Shown here one piece after another: positions 26,617-37,132 of a stretch of DNA of 64,000 nt (within the stretch, counting starts at the first letter, position 1; the number at the start of each line of letters is the position of its first letter). The DNA is from Bryobacteraceae bacterium (GTDB lineage Bacteria; Acidobacteriota; Terriglobia; Bryobacterales; Bryobacteraceae). The notes beneath the pieces are model-generated. The model made no database searches. It had not been told where the DNA came from and was given only the letters and a program-made list of their open reading frames with translations. The stretch spans positions 4,348,001 to 4,412,000 of the forward strand of contig BPGD01000001.1 of the NCBI GenBank assembly GCA_026002855.1. The letters run 5' to 3'. Made by a program: the position numbers and the translations under genes.

Positions 26617-26633
26617 AGCCGGTCGGCTTCAGA
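26612..26633. terminator. Shared stop-codon hairpin between convergent genes
   Basis: Perfect 9-bp inverted repeat (26612-26620 with 26625-26633) around GGTC. The TGA of the LytTR gene (26614-26616) and the TGA of the YdcF gene (26629-26631 on the minus strand) occupy the two arms symmetrically, so one hairpin can serve both transcripts. Confidence 0.6.
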
Positions 26634-27216
26634 TGGCAATATGCAGGCGCCAGAGCAGGTAGCCGACGGCCTGCCGCCAGTAGAGCCAGCGCTCGCGCCA
26701 GGAGCCCCGCGGCGTGTGCGGGCGCGGCGAGCCGTACACGGTGACGCCCTGGCTCTGAAGAATGGTCTTGGCGCGGTAGATGTGGTAGCCGTCGCTGACG
26801 AGAATCGCAGAACGCAGCCCCATGCGGCGCATCACTTCGCCGACGGCCACAAGGGTTTCCACCGTCGTGTCGCCTTCGCCTTCAAAGACGATCTGTTCGC
26901 TCGGCACGCCGTGCTGGACGAGGTAATCCCGTCCCACCTGTCCTTCGGTGTACTGTGGATCACCGCCCGCGCCGCCGGTGGTAAAGATGAGCGGGGCCAG
27001 GCCGCGCCGGTAAAGGGCAAGGGCGTGGTCGAGCCGCGCCTTCAGCACTGGCGACGGACGTCCGTTGTATTCGGCTGCCCCGAGCACGACAATGATATCT
27101 GCCGGCCGCGCCTCGTCCACCGCCGACTGGCGGGCGATGCGGTGCGCAACGACCAGGAGATAGCAAAGCAGTGCGGCGGCTCCGCCAGTGCCGAGGATGG
27201 CGAAGGTCCTCCGCAT
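26629..27216 (-). CDS. YdcF/SanA-like DUF218 protein
   Basis: 195 residues. One N-terminal membrane anchor (FAILGTGGAAALLCYLLVVA) precedes a DUF218 domain: IIVVLGAAEYNGRPSPVLKARLD, LIFTTGGAGGDPQYTEGQVG, EGEGDTTVETLVAVGEVMRR and LVSDGYHIYRAKTI. DUF218 proteins are tied to envelope integrity (SanA, ElyC), with the soluble domain in the periplasm. It starts 24 nt from the divergent TrmH-type gene. The start codon is the first ATG before the hydrophobic segment. Confidence 0.88.
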   Translation of the reverse strand: MRRTFAILGTGGAAALLCYLLVVAHRIARQSAVDEARPADIIVVLGAAEYNGRPSPVLKARLDHALALYRRGLAPLIFTTGGAGGDPQYTEGQVGRDYLVQHGVPSEQIVFEGEGDTTVETLVAVGEVMRRMGLRSAILVSDGYHIYRAKTILQSQGVTVYGSPRPHTPRGSWRERWLYWRQAVGYLLWRLHIAI

Positions 27217-27239
27217 CGTCTGAGATGATTGTATCGGGA

Positions 27240-28031
27240 ATGCAGCGGCAGGCGGAGATCCAGAGTGCGCAGAACCCGCTGCTCAAGCAGTTGCGGCGGG
27301 CGCTGGAGCGCGGTTCGCTCACCCCGCAGGGGCTGTGCGTGGCCGAAGGGTTCCATCTGCTTGCGGAGGCGCTGCGCGGCGGCCTGCGCGTGCCGCTGGT
27401 GCTTTGTTCGGAAGAGGCGGAGGCGCGCGTGGCGGAATGGCTCGATGGCCGCATGGACACGCGGCGAGTTCGCGTGCGTCGTGAATTGCTCCAACGGATC
27501 TCCGCCGCCGAGACCTCGCAGGGGGTCATCGCGTTGGTCCAGCCGCCCTCCTTCCGCACGGAGGACGTCTTCCGCGGCAGCGGGCCGGTGGTGGTGCTGG
27601 ACCGCGTCCAGGACCCGGGCAACGCGGGCGCCATTGCGCGCGCGGCCGAAGCGTTCGGCGCGGCGGGAATCGTGATGGTGAAGGGGACGGTCTCGCGTTG
27701 GAATCCGAAGACGCTGCGCGCGAGTGCGGGCTCGCTGTTCCGGCTTGCGTGTCTGGAAGGCGTTGAGCCCCCGGAGGCAGCGGCGCTGTTGCAGGGCCAC
27801 GGGCGCAGCGTGCTGGTGGCGGCGGCGCATTCGGGCGCCCTGCCCTGGGAGGTGGACTGGCGCACCCGCTGCGCGCTCATCATCGGCAATGAAGCGCGGG
27901 GCGCGGGTGAGGAGTTCGTCTCGCTCGGCTCGCCGGTGCACGTGCCCACCACCGGAGTGGAGAGCCTGAACGCGGCCGTGGCCGCGGCGGTGCTGTTGTA
28001 TGAGGCGATGCGGCAGCGGGGTACGCGATGA
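27240..28031 (+). CDS. TrmH/SpoU-family RNA 2'-O-methyltransferase
   Basis: About 263 residues. The N-terminal substrate-binding domain (QSAQNPLLKQLRRALERG, CVAEGFHLLAEAL) is followed by a SPOUT knot: motif 1 LDRVQDPGNAGAIARAAEAFG, motif 2 LIIGNEARG and motif 3 VHVPTTGVESLNAAVAAAVLLYE. Family members methylate ribose 2'-OH in tRNA or 23S rRNA using S-adenosylmethionine; the exact site is unknown. ATG 27240 is preferred because a CGGGA precedes it; ATG 27225 is possible. Its end overlaps rarA as ATGA. Confidence 0.9.
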   Translation: MQRQAEIQSAQNPLLKQLRRALERGSLTPQGLCVAEGFHLLAEALRGGLRVPLVLCSEEAEARVAEWLDGRMDTRRVRVRRELLQRISAAETSQGVIALVQPPSFRTEDVFRGSGPVVVLDRVQDPGNAGAIARAAEAFGAAGIVMVKGTVSRWNPKTLRASAGSLFRLACLEGVEPPEAAALLQGHGRSVLVAAAHSGALPWEVDWRTRCALIIGNEARGAGEEFVSLGSPVHVPTTGVESLNAAVAAAVLLYEAMRQRGTR

Positions 28032-29389
28032 GCCTGTTTGAATTTGAAATGCCCCAGGAGCCGGAAGAGGCGAAGCTGGACGCCGGCCGGCCGCTGGCTG
28101 AGCGGATGCGGCCGGAGCGGCTGGAGGACTTCGTCGGCCAGGAGCACCTGCTTGGGCCGGGCAAGCCGCTGCGCGTCCAGATCGAAAGCGACCGGCTGAC
28201 GTCCATCATCCTGTGGGGGCCGCCAGGCACGGGCAAGACAACACTGGCGCGGCTGATTGCGCGCACGACCCGCTGCGCCTTCGTTCCTTTCAGCGCGGTG
28301 CTGAGCGGGATCCGCGAGATCAAGGAGGTGATGGCGGCGGCCGAAAAGCACCGGCGGCAGGGGCTGCGCACGGTGCTGTTTGTCGACGAAATTCACCGCT
28401 TCAACAAGGCGCAGCAGGACGCCTTTCTGCCCTACGTCGAGCGCGGCGACATCATCCTGATCGGCGCGACCACGGAGAACCCCTCCTTCGAGGTGGTGCC
28501 GGCGCTGCTGTCTCGATCCAAAGTTTACGCGCTGCGCCCACTCACGGTGGAGGAGACGGTGACGCTGCTTGAGCGGGCGCTTCCGGTGGTCGGCAAGGGG
28601 GCCCCGCGCGAGCTGCTGGAGCAGATCGCCGTCTACGCCGGCGGCGATGCGCGGCGCGCCTACAACATCCTGGAGATCGCCGCCACCGCGAGCGAAGGCC
28701 CGCAGTTGCGGCGCGAGGCGGTGGACGACGCCATTCAGCGAAAGACGCTGCTGTATGACAAGAGCGGCGAGGAGCACTTCAACCTGATCTCGGCGCTGCA
28801 CAAGAGCGTGCGCTCGTCCGACCCCGATGCGGCCCTGTACTGGCTGGCGCGGATGCTCGAGGGCGGCGAGGACCGTCTTTACATCGCGCGCCGCCTGGTG
28901 CGCATGGCCATCGAAGACATCGGCCTGGCCGACCCGCGCGCCGTCGAACAGGCAGTGGCCTGCTGGCAGGCGGTGCATTTCCTCGGCGAGCCCGAAGGCG
29001 ACCAGGCGCTGGCGCAGGCGGCCATCTATCTGGCCCTGGCGCCGAAATCCGACGCCGCCTACCGGGCCCTGAACGATGCTCGCGAGGCGGCGCGCCAGAA
29101 GCCAGTGGACCCGGTGCCGATGCAGTTGCGCAACGCGCCCACGCGCGCCATGCAGGAGTGGGGCTACGGCGAGGGCTATGAGCACGCACACACGTACCCG
29201 GAGGGACTGACGGCAATGGAATGCCTGCCGGACTGGCTGCGCGGGAGGCGCTTCTATGAACCCACCGGCCGCGGTGTCGAACAGAAAATCCGCGAGCGGC
29301 TTGAGGCGATCCGCCGGTGGAAGGATGAGCAGCGGAGACGAGAATCGGGCGGAGGAGGGGCCGGCCCCGCAGGGCTCAGTCCGGCTTGA
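28028..29389 (+). CDS. rarA: Replication-associated recombination protein RarA (MgsA)
   Basis: 453-residue AAA+ ATPase acting at stalled replication forks and gaps. Visible are Walker A WGPPGTGKTTLARLIA, Walker B LFVDEIHRFNKAQQDAFLP, sensor 1 IGATTENPSFEV and the sensor-2 region GGDARRAYNILE. The C-terminal tetramerisation/DNA-binding domain has DPDAALYWLARMLEGGED and ARRLVRMAIEDIGLADPRA. It is translationally coupled to the methyltransferase gene. Its last 14 nt overlap the tail of the convergent hpt gene. Confidence 0.95.
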   Translation: MSLFEFEMPQEPEEAKLDAGRPLAERMRPERLEDFVGQEHLLGPGKPLRVQIESDRLTSIILWGPPGTGKTTLARLIARTTRCAFVPFSAVLSGIREIKEVMAAAEKHRRQGLRTVLFVDEIHRFNKAQQDAFLPYVERGDIILIGATTENPSFEVVPALLSRSKVYALRPLTVEETVTLLERALPVVGKGAPRELLEQIAVYAGGDARRAYNILEIAATASEGPQLRREAVDDAIQRKTLLYDKSGEEHFNLISALHKSVRSSDPDAALYWLARMLEGGEDRLYIARRLVRMAIEDIGLADPRAVEQAVACWQAVHFLGEPEGDQALAQAAIYLALAPKSDAAYRALNDAREAARQKPVDPVPMQLRNAPTRAMQEWGYGEGYEHAHTYPEGLTAMECLPDWLRGRRFYEPTGRGVEQKIRERLEAIRRWKDEQRRRESGGGGAGPAGLSPA

Positions 29390-29915
29390 GCACGGCGATG
29401 AAGTTCAGATTGCGGTAGAGCTGCCGGTAGTCGAGGCCGCAGCCGATGACGAAACGGTCCGGGATCTCGAAGCAGCGGAAGTCGATCTTCAGCGGCACGA
29501 TGCGCCGCGCCGGCCGGTCGAGCATCGTGCACAGCGCGATGGAGTTGGGGCCGCGGCCGGCCAGCGTCTGAAGGAGATAGCGGGCGGTGAAGCCGGTGTC
29601 GACGATGTCTTCCACAAGCAGCACGTCCTCGCCTTCGATGGAGTCGTCGAGATCCTTGGCGATGCGAACGACGCCCGGCGCGCGCGTGTGGTTGGAAAAC
29701 GGAGAGATCGAAAGGAAGTCGATTTTCACCGGAATGGTCAGCTCGCGCGCCAGCGCGGTGAGGAAAAAAACCGACCCCTTCAGCACGCCGATCATTTTCA
29801 GGTTTCCGTCGCGGTAGCGGGCGGAAATCTCGTCGGCCACTTCGCGGATGCGGCGCTGCACCTCTTCCTCGGTGAACAGCACCCTGTCGATGACCGGAAG
29901 CGCCGGGACCTTCAT
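29376..29915 (-). CDS. hpt: Hypoxanthine phosphoribosyltransferase
   Basis: 179-residue purine-salvage enzyme converting hypoxanthine (and often guanine) plus PRPP to IMP/GMP. The PRPP loop is VLLVEDIVDTGFTARYLL. The pyrophosphate-binding region is MIGVLKGSVFFLTALAREL, and IPDRFVIGCGLDYRQLYRNL carries base-stacking and metal-contact residues. Length is normal. It lies 10 nt downstream of the kinase-like/nuclease-like fusion gene on the same strand and is probably co-transcribed with it. Confidence 0.95.
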   Translation of the reverse strand: MKVPALPVIDRVLFTEEEVQRRIREVADEISARYRDGNLKMIGVLKGSVFFLTALARELTIPVKIDFLSISPFSNHTRAPGVVRIAKDLDDSIEGEDVLLVEDIVDTGFTARYLLQTLAGRGPNSIALCTMLDRPARRIVPLKIDFRCFEIPDRFVIGCGLDYRQLYRNLNFIAVLKPD

Positions 29916-29925
29916 ACGGGCCTGC

Positions 29926-30882
29926 TCACGGCTGCGGCTGCGCCTGCGGCACCAGGCCGTATTTCATCACCAGGTCCATGATGTCTTTCTGGTAAAAGAC
30001 CTGAATGTTGATGTGGGGATAAATCTCGCGCAACAGCCGGATTTTCCTGTTTTTTTTCGTCACCAGGGACTGTTTCATCGTCGTCAGTTCGACATATAGA
30101 TTCGATTCCGGAAGGTAAAAATCCGGCGTAAAGGACTCAATCACGTTTCCGTTCTCGTCCCAGGCGATGGGGAAAGACCTGGGCTCGTATTCCCACGGGA
30201 TGCGGTAGAAATCCAGCAGGTTGGCGAAGATCTCCTCCGAAGGATGCCCGAACTGCGCCCGGGCGAGCGAGGCGCGGCCTCGGGGCTGGATGCCGTGGCG
30301 CGCCAGCCGGAGCCGGATCTGGAACTGAAGCTGCGCCTCGGCGGCCGGGGAAAGGAACCCGTGCTCAAGCAGGCCCTGCTGCTCAACAGCGCGCGCGATC
30401 AGATCCGCCATGTGCGCGGTGTCAAGTGTCGCCGCATTCAGTACCAGATCGAAGGCTTCCGCGGCGGCCTGCGCCCGTCCGAAGCGCGCCTTGCGGAGGC
30501 GGGCCGCCTCGCGGTCCCTTTCGGCCAGCGCACGCCGCGCCGCGGCCCGGTCCAGCCCGTTGTCGAGCATGATGTTTCCGGTGCGGCGGGCCGCCGGGGC
30601 CACCACGCGCACTCGCAGCAACGCCGGGAATCCGCGGAACAGCTCTTCGGCGCCGTCCACGCCCACCACCAGGTGCTCACTGGTGGCCAGGCGGAGCAGG
30701 ATGGAAGCGGCCATGTCCGGCCAGGTGCGGGAGGCGCTGTCAATGACGGGGCCAAACTCTTCGCCAAGCAGCGCATCCAGCCGTTCGGTGCTCAGGTGTG
30801 TGAAGGAAAGCCGCTGGGCAGCGAGGCGAGCCACCTCGCCCGTGCGGCATCCGGGCTGCCCGGAAACGGTGACAACCGCCAT
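29926..30882 (-). CDS. Cytidylate kinase-like domain fused to a PD-(D/E)XK-like domain
   Basis: 318 residues. Residues 1-170 look like the cytidylate-kinase-like family: an N-terminal nucleotide loop (VVTVSGQPGCRTGEVARLAA) without the classic Walker lysine, VGVDGAEELFRGFPALLRVRV as the second strand, and a DREAARLRKARFG lid-like helix. Residues about 205-318 resemble a restriction-endonuclease fold: SEEIFANLLDFYRIPWEYEP, FTPDFYLPESNLYVELTTMK (Asp254, Glu265, Lys270) and a basic KKNRKIRLLREIYPHI helix. ATG 30882 begins the kinase-like core. The much longer ORF upstream in this frame is a shadow of the oxidoreductase gene. Position 10 nt before hpt suggests a nucleotide-related role, but function is unknown. 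Confidence 0.65.
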   Translation of the reverse strand: MAVVTVSGQPGCRTGEVARLAAQRLSFTHLSTERLDALLGEEFGPVIDSASRTWPDMAASILLRLATSEHLVVGVDGAEELFRGFPALLRVRVVAPAARRTGNIMLDNGLDRAAARRALAERDREAARLRKARFGRAQAAAEAFDLVLNAATLDTAHMADLIARAVEQQGLLEHGFLSPAAEAQLQFQIRLRLARHGIQPRGRASLARAQFGHPSEEIFANLLDFYRIPWEYEPRSFPIAWDENGNVIESFTPDFYLPESNLYVELTTMKQSLVTKKNRKIRLLREIYPHINIQVFYQKDIMDLVMKYGLVPQAQPQP

Positions 30883-30936
30883 GAATGCGGGCCGGCGTGC
30901 CGGCTCAAGCCCATGATAGCGTAGAAAGGATCCGCG

Positions 30937-32622
<1,686 letters not shown>

Positions 32623-32628
32623 GAAGCC

Positions 32629-33777
32629 TCAGGTGCTGGTCTTTTCGATCAGCTTTTCGACGTTGACCAGGAAGATGGCCGGCTTGCCCAGGCGGTCGCT
32701 GACAAACAGGATGCGCTGGCTGTCGGGGGTGAAGATCGGGCTGGTCATCGCCGGGTCTGACGCCTTGTGCTCGCACAGCGGCAGCTCGCGGCGATTGATG
32801 CGGAGCAGGAGGAGGATGAGCGGCGAGGCCATGCTGCGGCTGGCGCCGAGGAAGACGCTCGCGTTGGCATTGGGGGAGAAGCGGCCAAACTGGGTGGTCG
32901 GCGCCACCAGGCGGTCCTCGCGGCCGTCGAGCGACTGTTCGCGGATGACAATGCGCGGATTCGGGCCCTCGGGCTCGTGCAGGTAGAGCACCGCCTGCCC
33001 GTCCGGCGACCACGCCGCCTCCAGAACCCGTCCTGGAGGCGTCTCCACCTGCCGGCGCAGGGTTCCATCCTGTGCCGCCACTTGCAGTGTCCCTTTTGGT
33101 GTTCGCCACAGAAGCATCGCGCGCCTCGGGTTGGGCGCGGGGGAAAGGATCGGCTCGGCGGATTCCAGCACGGTGGCCAGCGCACCTTTCCCGAGCGGCA
33201 AACGCCGAAGACGCCAGCCCTCCGGGCCCTTTTCGGTGAAGTACAGCGCGGTTCCGTCAGGAGACGGCGCCAGCGGGCCGGCTACCCCGGTGCCCGGTGA
33301 GATCGCGGCCAGCTCGCGCAGCCGAAGGTTGTTCAGCGCCAGCGCCCGCAAATGCGTTTCGTCAGCAAAAAACACTTCCCGCCCGGTTGCACTCAGGGTG
33401 AGAGTGCGCGGCTGCAATCCAGGCCATGAACCGAGCTGGCGGCTGGTTCGCGCTCCAAGGTCCATGCTCCACGGCTGCCAGATGCCGTTGCGGAAGCTCG
33501 CAAAGATCAACAACCGGCTGCGTCGGTCCACGGCCAGAGCCGGCGGCGACGGATAGAAGCTTTCGAACTGGGGATCCGTCAGCAGGAAGACTTCAAATTC
33601 GGTGACCGGGTCGAGATAGCGGCGCCATTCGTCGGCCTGGGCCCCCGTGGCCAGGGCAGCGGCCAGAAAGAGGCGGCGGGAAATGGAAGTGACACGGGAA
33701 GGCGCTTCTGGAAGGTGGAGCAGCGGGTCCACTGAAACCTGTTCACTCGGTGGCCTTTGCCGCCCCAAGGGTCTCAC
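32629..33777 (-). CDS. Exported WD40-like (PD40) beta-propeller protein
   Basis: Up to 382 residues. It has a twin-Arg-like signal (SRRLFLAAALATGAQA) and blades such as LAPSPDGTALYFTEKGPEGW, AAWSPDGQAVLYLHEPEG and SPIFTPDSQRILFVSDR. No catalytic domain is attached. The propeller resembles oligogalacturonate-lyase or TolB-type repeats, but lyase residues could not be identified. The GTG start at 33777 leaves about 32 residues before the signal; GTG 33732 may be the true start. It lies 49 nt downstream of the M23 peptidase gene on the same strand. Confidence 0.7.
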   Translation of the reverse strand: MRPLGRQRPPSEQVSVDPLLHLPEAPSRVTSISRRLFLAAALATGAQADEWRRYLDPVTEFEVFLLTDPQFESFYPSPPALAVDRRSRLLIFASFRNGIWQPWSMDLGARTSRQLGSWPGLQPRTLTLSATGREVFFADETHLRALALNNLRLRELAAISPGTGVAGPLAPSPDGTALYFTEKGPEGWRLRRLPLGKGALATVLESAEPILSPAPNPRRAMLLWRTPKGTLQVAAQDGTLRRQVETPPGRVLEAAWSPDGQAVLYLHEPEGPNPRIVIREQSLDGREDRLVAPTTQFGRFSPNANASVFLGASRSMASPLILLLLRINRRELPLCEHKASDPAMTSPIFTPDSQRILFVSDRLGKPAIFLVNVEKLIEKTST

Positions 33778-33825
33778 ACTCGATGGATGTCTCCCCGGCA
33801 GTGGCAGGTTCCAGGAAAGCAGGTC

Positions 33826-34725
33826 TCAGAACGGGAAGCCCATCCTGGGGTCCGGCGTGGACAGCGCCGAGCGGGCCAGGTAGCCGTAAGGGTTCACCGC
33901 CACGCCGCCGCGGCGCACCTCGTAATGCAGGTGCGGAGATGTCACGCGGCCGGTGGCGCCGGTGGCGCCAATGATCTGGCCCAGCCGTACCTCTTGCCCC
34001 GGAATCACGTCGATGCGGGAAAGGTGCGCATACCAGGTCTGGAGGCCCTTGCCGTGATCGAGCACGATCAGTTTGCCGTAGTTGCCCATCCAGTCGGCTT
34101 CGATCACGATACCGTCGGCGGCCGCCTTCACGGGCGTACCGACCGGGGCGCTGATGTCGACGCCCGTGTGGAAGGCCATGTGGCCGTGAAAGGGATCCTC
34201 GCGGTTGCCGAAGTTGCTCAGCAGCCGTCCGGTGACGGGCCACAGGCTCGGCGTCGTGTTCACCAGCCAGCGGCGCGCGGACAACCTGGTGCTGGCCGTG
34301 AGGGATGCGGTGCGGAGCTTGTTGTAAGCTTCGAGGGTTTCCGCAAGCGTTGGCGCCAGCTTCGTCGACGTCAGCGCCAGCTCGGTCTCGCCTGGATAGG
34401 CGGGCTGGCGGTGAATGCCGTAAGCGACCGAGACCTCCGCGGCGAACATCGACAGCTTCGCCACTTCCTCGTTGGCCTCCTGGGCTTCGTTCAACAGCCG
34501 CTGAAAGCGGGCCCGCAGCAGCTCAGCTTCCTGGCGGAGGCTGTTGTAATTGGACACCTTCCACGCCATCCGGACATAACTGGAGACCATGCCGAACAGC
34601 GTGAAACAGCCCAGCAGCGCCAAGGCCAGCACGGCAAACACGACCTTCTGATCGATATGAAAGCGCCGCAGCCGCCCGTGCAGCGAATGAGCCAGGACTA
34701 CGATGAAGTACGACTGATGGTTCAT
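33826..34725 (-). CDS. M23-family (LytM-type) peptidoglycan endopeptidase
   Basis: 299 residues. There is one N-terminal membrane anchor (VVFAVLALALLGCFTLFGMV). A coiled-coil follows (YNSLRQEAELLRARFQRLLN and onward), then a LytM domain with the zinc residues of FHTGVDISAPVG (His, Asp) and HLHYEVRRGG (HxH). All metal ligands are present, so it should be an active D,D-endopeptidase rather than an EnvC-like activator. ATG 34725 (MNHQSYFIVV) is preferred over an in-frame codon 36 nt upstream. It probably shares a transcript with the propeller gene downstream. Confidence 0.9.
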   Translation of the reverse strand: MNHQSYFIVVLAHSLHGRLRRFHIDQKVVFAVLALALLGCFTLFGMVSSYVRMAWKVSNYNSLRQEAELLRARFQRLLNEAQEANEEVAKLSMFAAEVSVAYGIHRQPAYPGETELALTSTKLAPTLAETLEAYNKLRTASLTASTRLSARRWLVNTTPSLWPVTGRLLSNFGNREDPFHGHMAFHTGVDISAPVGTPVKAAADGIVIEADWMGNYGKLIVLDHGKGLQTWYAHLSRIDVIPGQEVRLGQIIGATGATGRVTSPHLHYEVRRGGVAVNPYGYLARSALSTPDPRMGFPF

Positions 34726-34853
34726 TGCGGCACTCGCGCAGTCGGAGGAGTGTCTGCGCAAACGCCAGGCTTGACTTCCTGGCTGCCGGGCCAGATGAGA
34801 AACGGACGATCAACTGGCCGAAGTTACAAGCCTATCCCAGGATGGGGGATGTG

Positions 34854-35681
34854 TCAAGGCCTGTCGTTCCGGGAGCTCCCGCCTTTCGCCTGGTTTTCAC
34901 CTGCCGTCGGCACGGCAATGTCCTCTCCTCCGCAGGCGGGCTGGGCCACGGGGCTGCTGCGCTGGCAGAGCCAGAGATCCCAGCCCGTCAACACAGCAGC
35001 CACAGCAACGGGCCACCAGAGGCCGTGTGCCAGGGCCAGCAGACCGAAGAAAACAATGACGCTCAGGCCGACCCAGTGGGACGCCTGTGCCAACGGCCCG
35101 CGTCTCGCCTCTTCGCCCGAGGAGAAATGACGGCCGGCAGCCAGCAAGGCGGCGCTCACCAGCATCCAGCCCAGGAAGTTTCCCAGCGGGACTCCGTAGT
35201 AGGGCCCGGGCTCATGCCACACCCAGTATTGAACAGCCAGGGTGGCAACCGGGTCGATGGCCAGGTCGATGGCGGTCATCCAGAGGGCGCCGACAAAGAC
35301 CTCTGCCCACGGGTTAAGCTGCAACCGGCCTGACCGGTCCTTCACGTAACTGATCAGGATCACCCAGGCGCAGGCCATCACCACCGGCACGCCTGCCAAC
35401 TGCGGCTGGAGCACGCCGGTGTAGGAGTATCTGCCGTACAACGCGGAGAAGCGCACGCCAATGAGTTCGGACAGAAAGCCGCCTGCCCCCGCGGCTGCCA
35501 GCCAGGCGCGCCGGCGGCCTTCCCCGAGGAAGACCATGGCCGCCGCGCAGGCCAGAAATGCAGGCGCGGCCCATTCAGCGCCCGCAGGCGTCCGCCGCCA
35601 GAGAAAGTGCGCCACGACGCCGCCTGCCCAAAGCAACAGATAAAGACCTGCGAGTGCGCCGATCAGCCAGCGGCCTTTCAT
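34854..35681 (-). CDS. cruF: Carotenoid 1',2'-hydratase, CruF family
   Basis: 275-residue polytopic membrane protein of the CruF/DUF422 family, which adds water across the C1',2' end-group double bond of linear carotenoids. Characteristic segments are GFLSELIGVRFSALYGRYSYTG, LNPWAEVFVGALWMTAIDLAIDPVA and YYGVPLGNFLGWMLVSA, with about seven hydrophobic helices. It is the last gene of the carotenoid operon; its start overlaps the stop of the upstream desaturase gene as ATGA. The product hydroxyl would be the natural site for the glycosyltransferase two genes upstream. Confidence 0.88.
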   Translation of the reverse strand: MKGRWLIGALAGLYLLLWAGGVVAHFLWRRTPAGAEWAAPAFLACAAAMVFLGEGRRRAWLAAAGAGGFLSELIGVRFSALYGRYSYTGVLQPQLAGVPVVMACAWVILISYVKDRSGRLQLNPWAEVFVGALWMTAIDLAIDPVATLAVQYWVWHEPGPYYGVPLGNFLGWMLVSAALLAAGRHFSSGEEARRGPLAQASHWVGLSVIVFFGLLALAHGLWWPVAVAAVLTGWDLWLCQRSSPVAQPACGGEDIAVPTAGENQAKGGSSRNDRP

Positions 35682-37132
35682 GACATCGGGCTCCGGTCAC
35701 GGGCGATGAGCGCAGCGGTGATCTCTGCCGACATCAGCACCATGGGCACGCCGCCGCCGGGATGATAGCTGCCACCGGTGCAGTACAGGCCGCGCACGCC
35801 GGGGACGCGGTTGGGCGGCCGGAAGAAGGCGCGCCGCCAGCCGTGGGAGTTCTGTCCATAGATGGCGCCGCCGGGCGCCAGGAATCGCTGTTCGAACAGG
35901 CCGGGGTGCCGGATGTGCAAGATCTCGGCCTGGTCAGCGACTCCAGCCAGCCCGCTGCGCCGCAGCCTTTCCAGCATTCGCCCTGCGGCCTCGCCCGCCG
36001 CCGCTTCGTCCCATCGGGTTCGTCCATCGCCGGGGGCGTTCGCCATCAGGAACAGACTCTGACCGCCTTGCGGCGCCAGCTCGGCATCCCTGGGGGCGTA
36101 GACGTACACGGTGGGGTCGGACGGGAAGACGCCTCGCTCGAACAGCTCCGCAAATTCCCGTTCATAGCTGTCGGAAAAGATGACGGTGTGCGTCTCCAGC
36201 GGCGTCATTTGCCGTGTGCCGGCCAGCAGGATGACGCCGGAAAGGGAGCGCGCCTCGGGCCGAGGCCGGGCCGGGCGGCCCAGCAACGGCGGCAGGCGGT
36301 CCGAGTCGCCGTTGAAGATCACCAGCGGCGCGGCGATCTTTTCCCCGTCCTGCAACTCCACGCCCGCCACACGCCCGCCTTCCAGCAGGAACCGGACTGC
36401 CGTGGCGCCGGTGCGGATTCGAATGCCGCGGCTGACGGCGAGCCGCTCCAGCGATTCGACGATGCGATACATTCCTCCCCGGACACGCCAGGCGCCGAAG
36501 CGGTGTTCGATGTATGGGATCACCAGCATCGTGGCCGGGGTCTGGTAGGGCGACGATCCGACGTAAGTCGGATAGCGGTTGTAGATAAAGCGCAGCCGCG
36601 GATCGCTGACCAGCCGCGCCACGGTGCGCGCATAGTTGCCCCAGGCGTGCTGCAGCGGCAGGTGCCGGAAGGCCGCCGGCGGCGGAGGCGCGAGAGGCAG
36701 CAGCGGATGATTCCGGAAAAATGTCCCCTCGGACAGATGAAAAATCCGCTCGCCAATTTCGTGGATCTTTCTGACTCCCGCCAGGTCCTGCGGCGCAAAT
36801 TCCCGTACCTGGTCCCACCATTCTGCCACGCGGGCGGGCACCCGCAGGCGGCTTCCGTCGGCGAAAACATATTCCGCATGCGGGTCCAGGCACTCAAGCG
36901 AAAGATGGTCCTCCATCCGCTCGCCGAGAAAGGCGAACAGCCGCTCCAGCACGTGCGGCATGGTGAGCAGAGTGGGGCCGGTGTCAAAGGTGAAGCCTGC
37001 GGCCTGAAAACGGTTCATCTTGCCGCCCGGCGCCGGCCCGTGCTCGCAGACGATGACATCCCAGCCCGCGGCGCGCAGGCGCAGGGCGAGCGCCAGTCCG
37101 CTGACGCCGGCCCCGACGATGACGGACCTCAC
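35678..37132 (-). CDS. CrtI/CrtD-like carotenoid desaturase
   Basis: About 484-residue FAD-dependent desaturase of the phytoene desaturase family. It shows the N-terminal dinucleotide motif RSVIVGAGVSGLALALRLRA, the CrtI-type GGKMNRFQAAGFTFDTGP, and the C-terminal GLYCTGGSYHPGGGVPMVLM. The GTG at 37132 forms a GTGA overlap with the glycosyltransferase stop and has AGGAGG 11 nt upstream, so it is chosen over ATG 37159. As the second CrtI paralogue, beside cruF, it is more likely a CrtD-type 3,4-desaturase than the phytoene desaturase (inference). Confidence 0.85.
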   Translation of the reverse strand: MRSVIVGAGVSGLALALRLRAAGWDVIVCEHGPAPGGKMNRFQAAGFTFDTGPTLLTMPHVLERLFAFLGERMEDHLSLECLDPHAEYVFADGSRLRVPARVAEWWDQVREFAPQDLAGVRKIHEIGERIFHLSEGTFFRNHPLLPLAPPPPAAFRHLPLQHAWGNYARTVARLVSDPRLRFIYNRYPTYVGSSPYQTPATMLVIPYIEHRFGAWRVRGGMYRIVESLERLAVSRGIRIRTGATAVRFLLEGGRVAGVELQDGEKIAAPLVIFNGDSDRLPPLLGRPARPRPEARSLSGVILLAGTRQMTPLETHTVIFSDSYEREFAELFERGVFPSDPTVYVYAPRDAELAPQGGQSLFLMANAPGDGRTRWDEAAAGEAAGRMLERLRRSGLAGVADQAEILHIRHPGLFEQRFLAPGGAIYGQNSHGWRRAFFRPPNRVPGVRGLYCTGGSYHPGGGVPMVLMSAEITAALIARDRSPMS

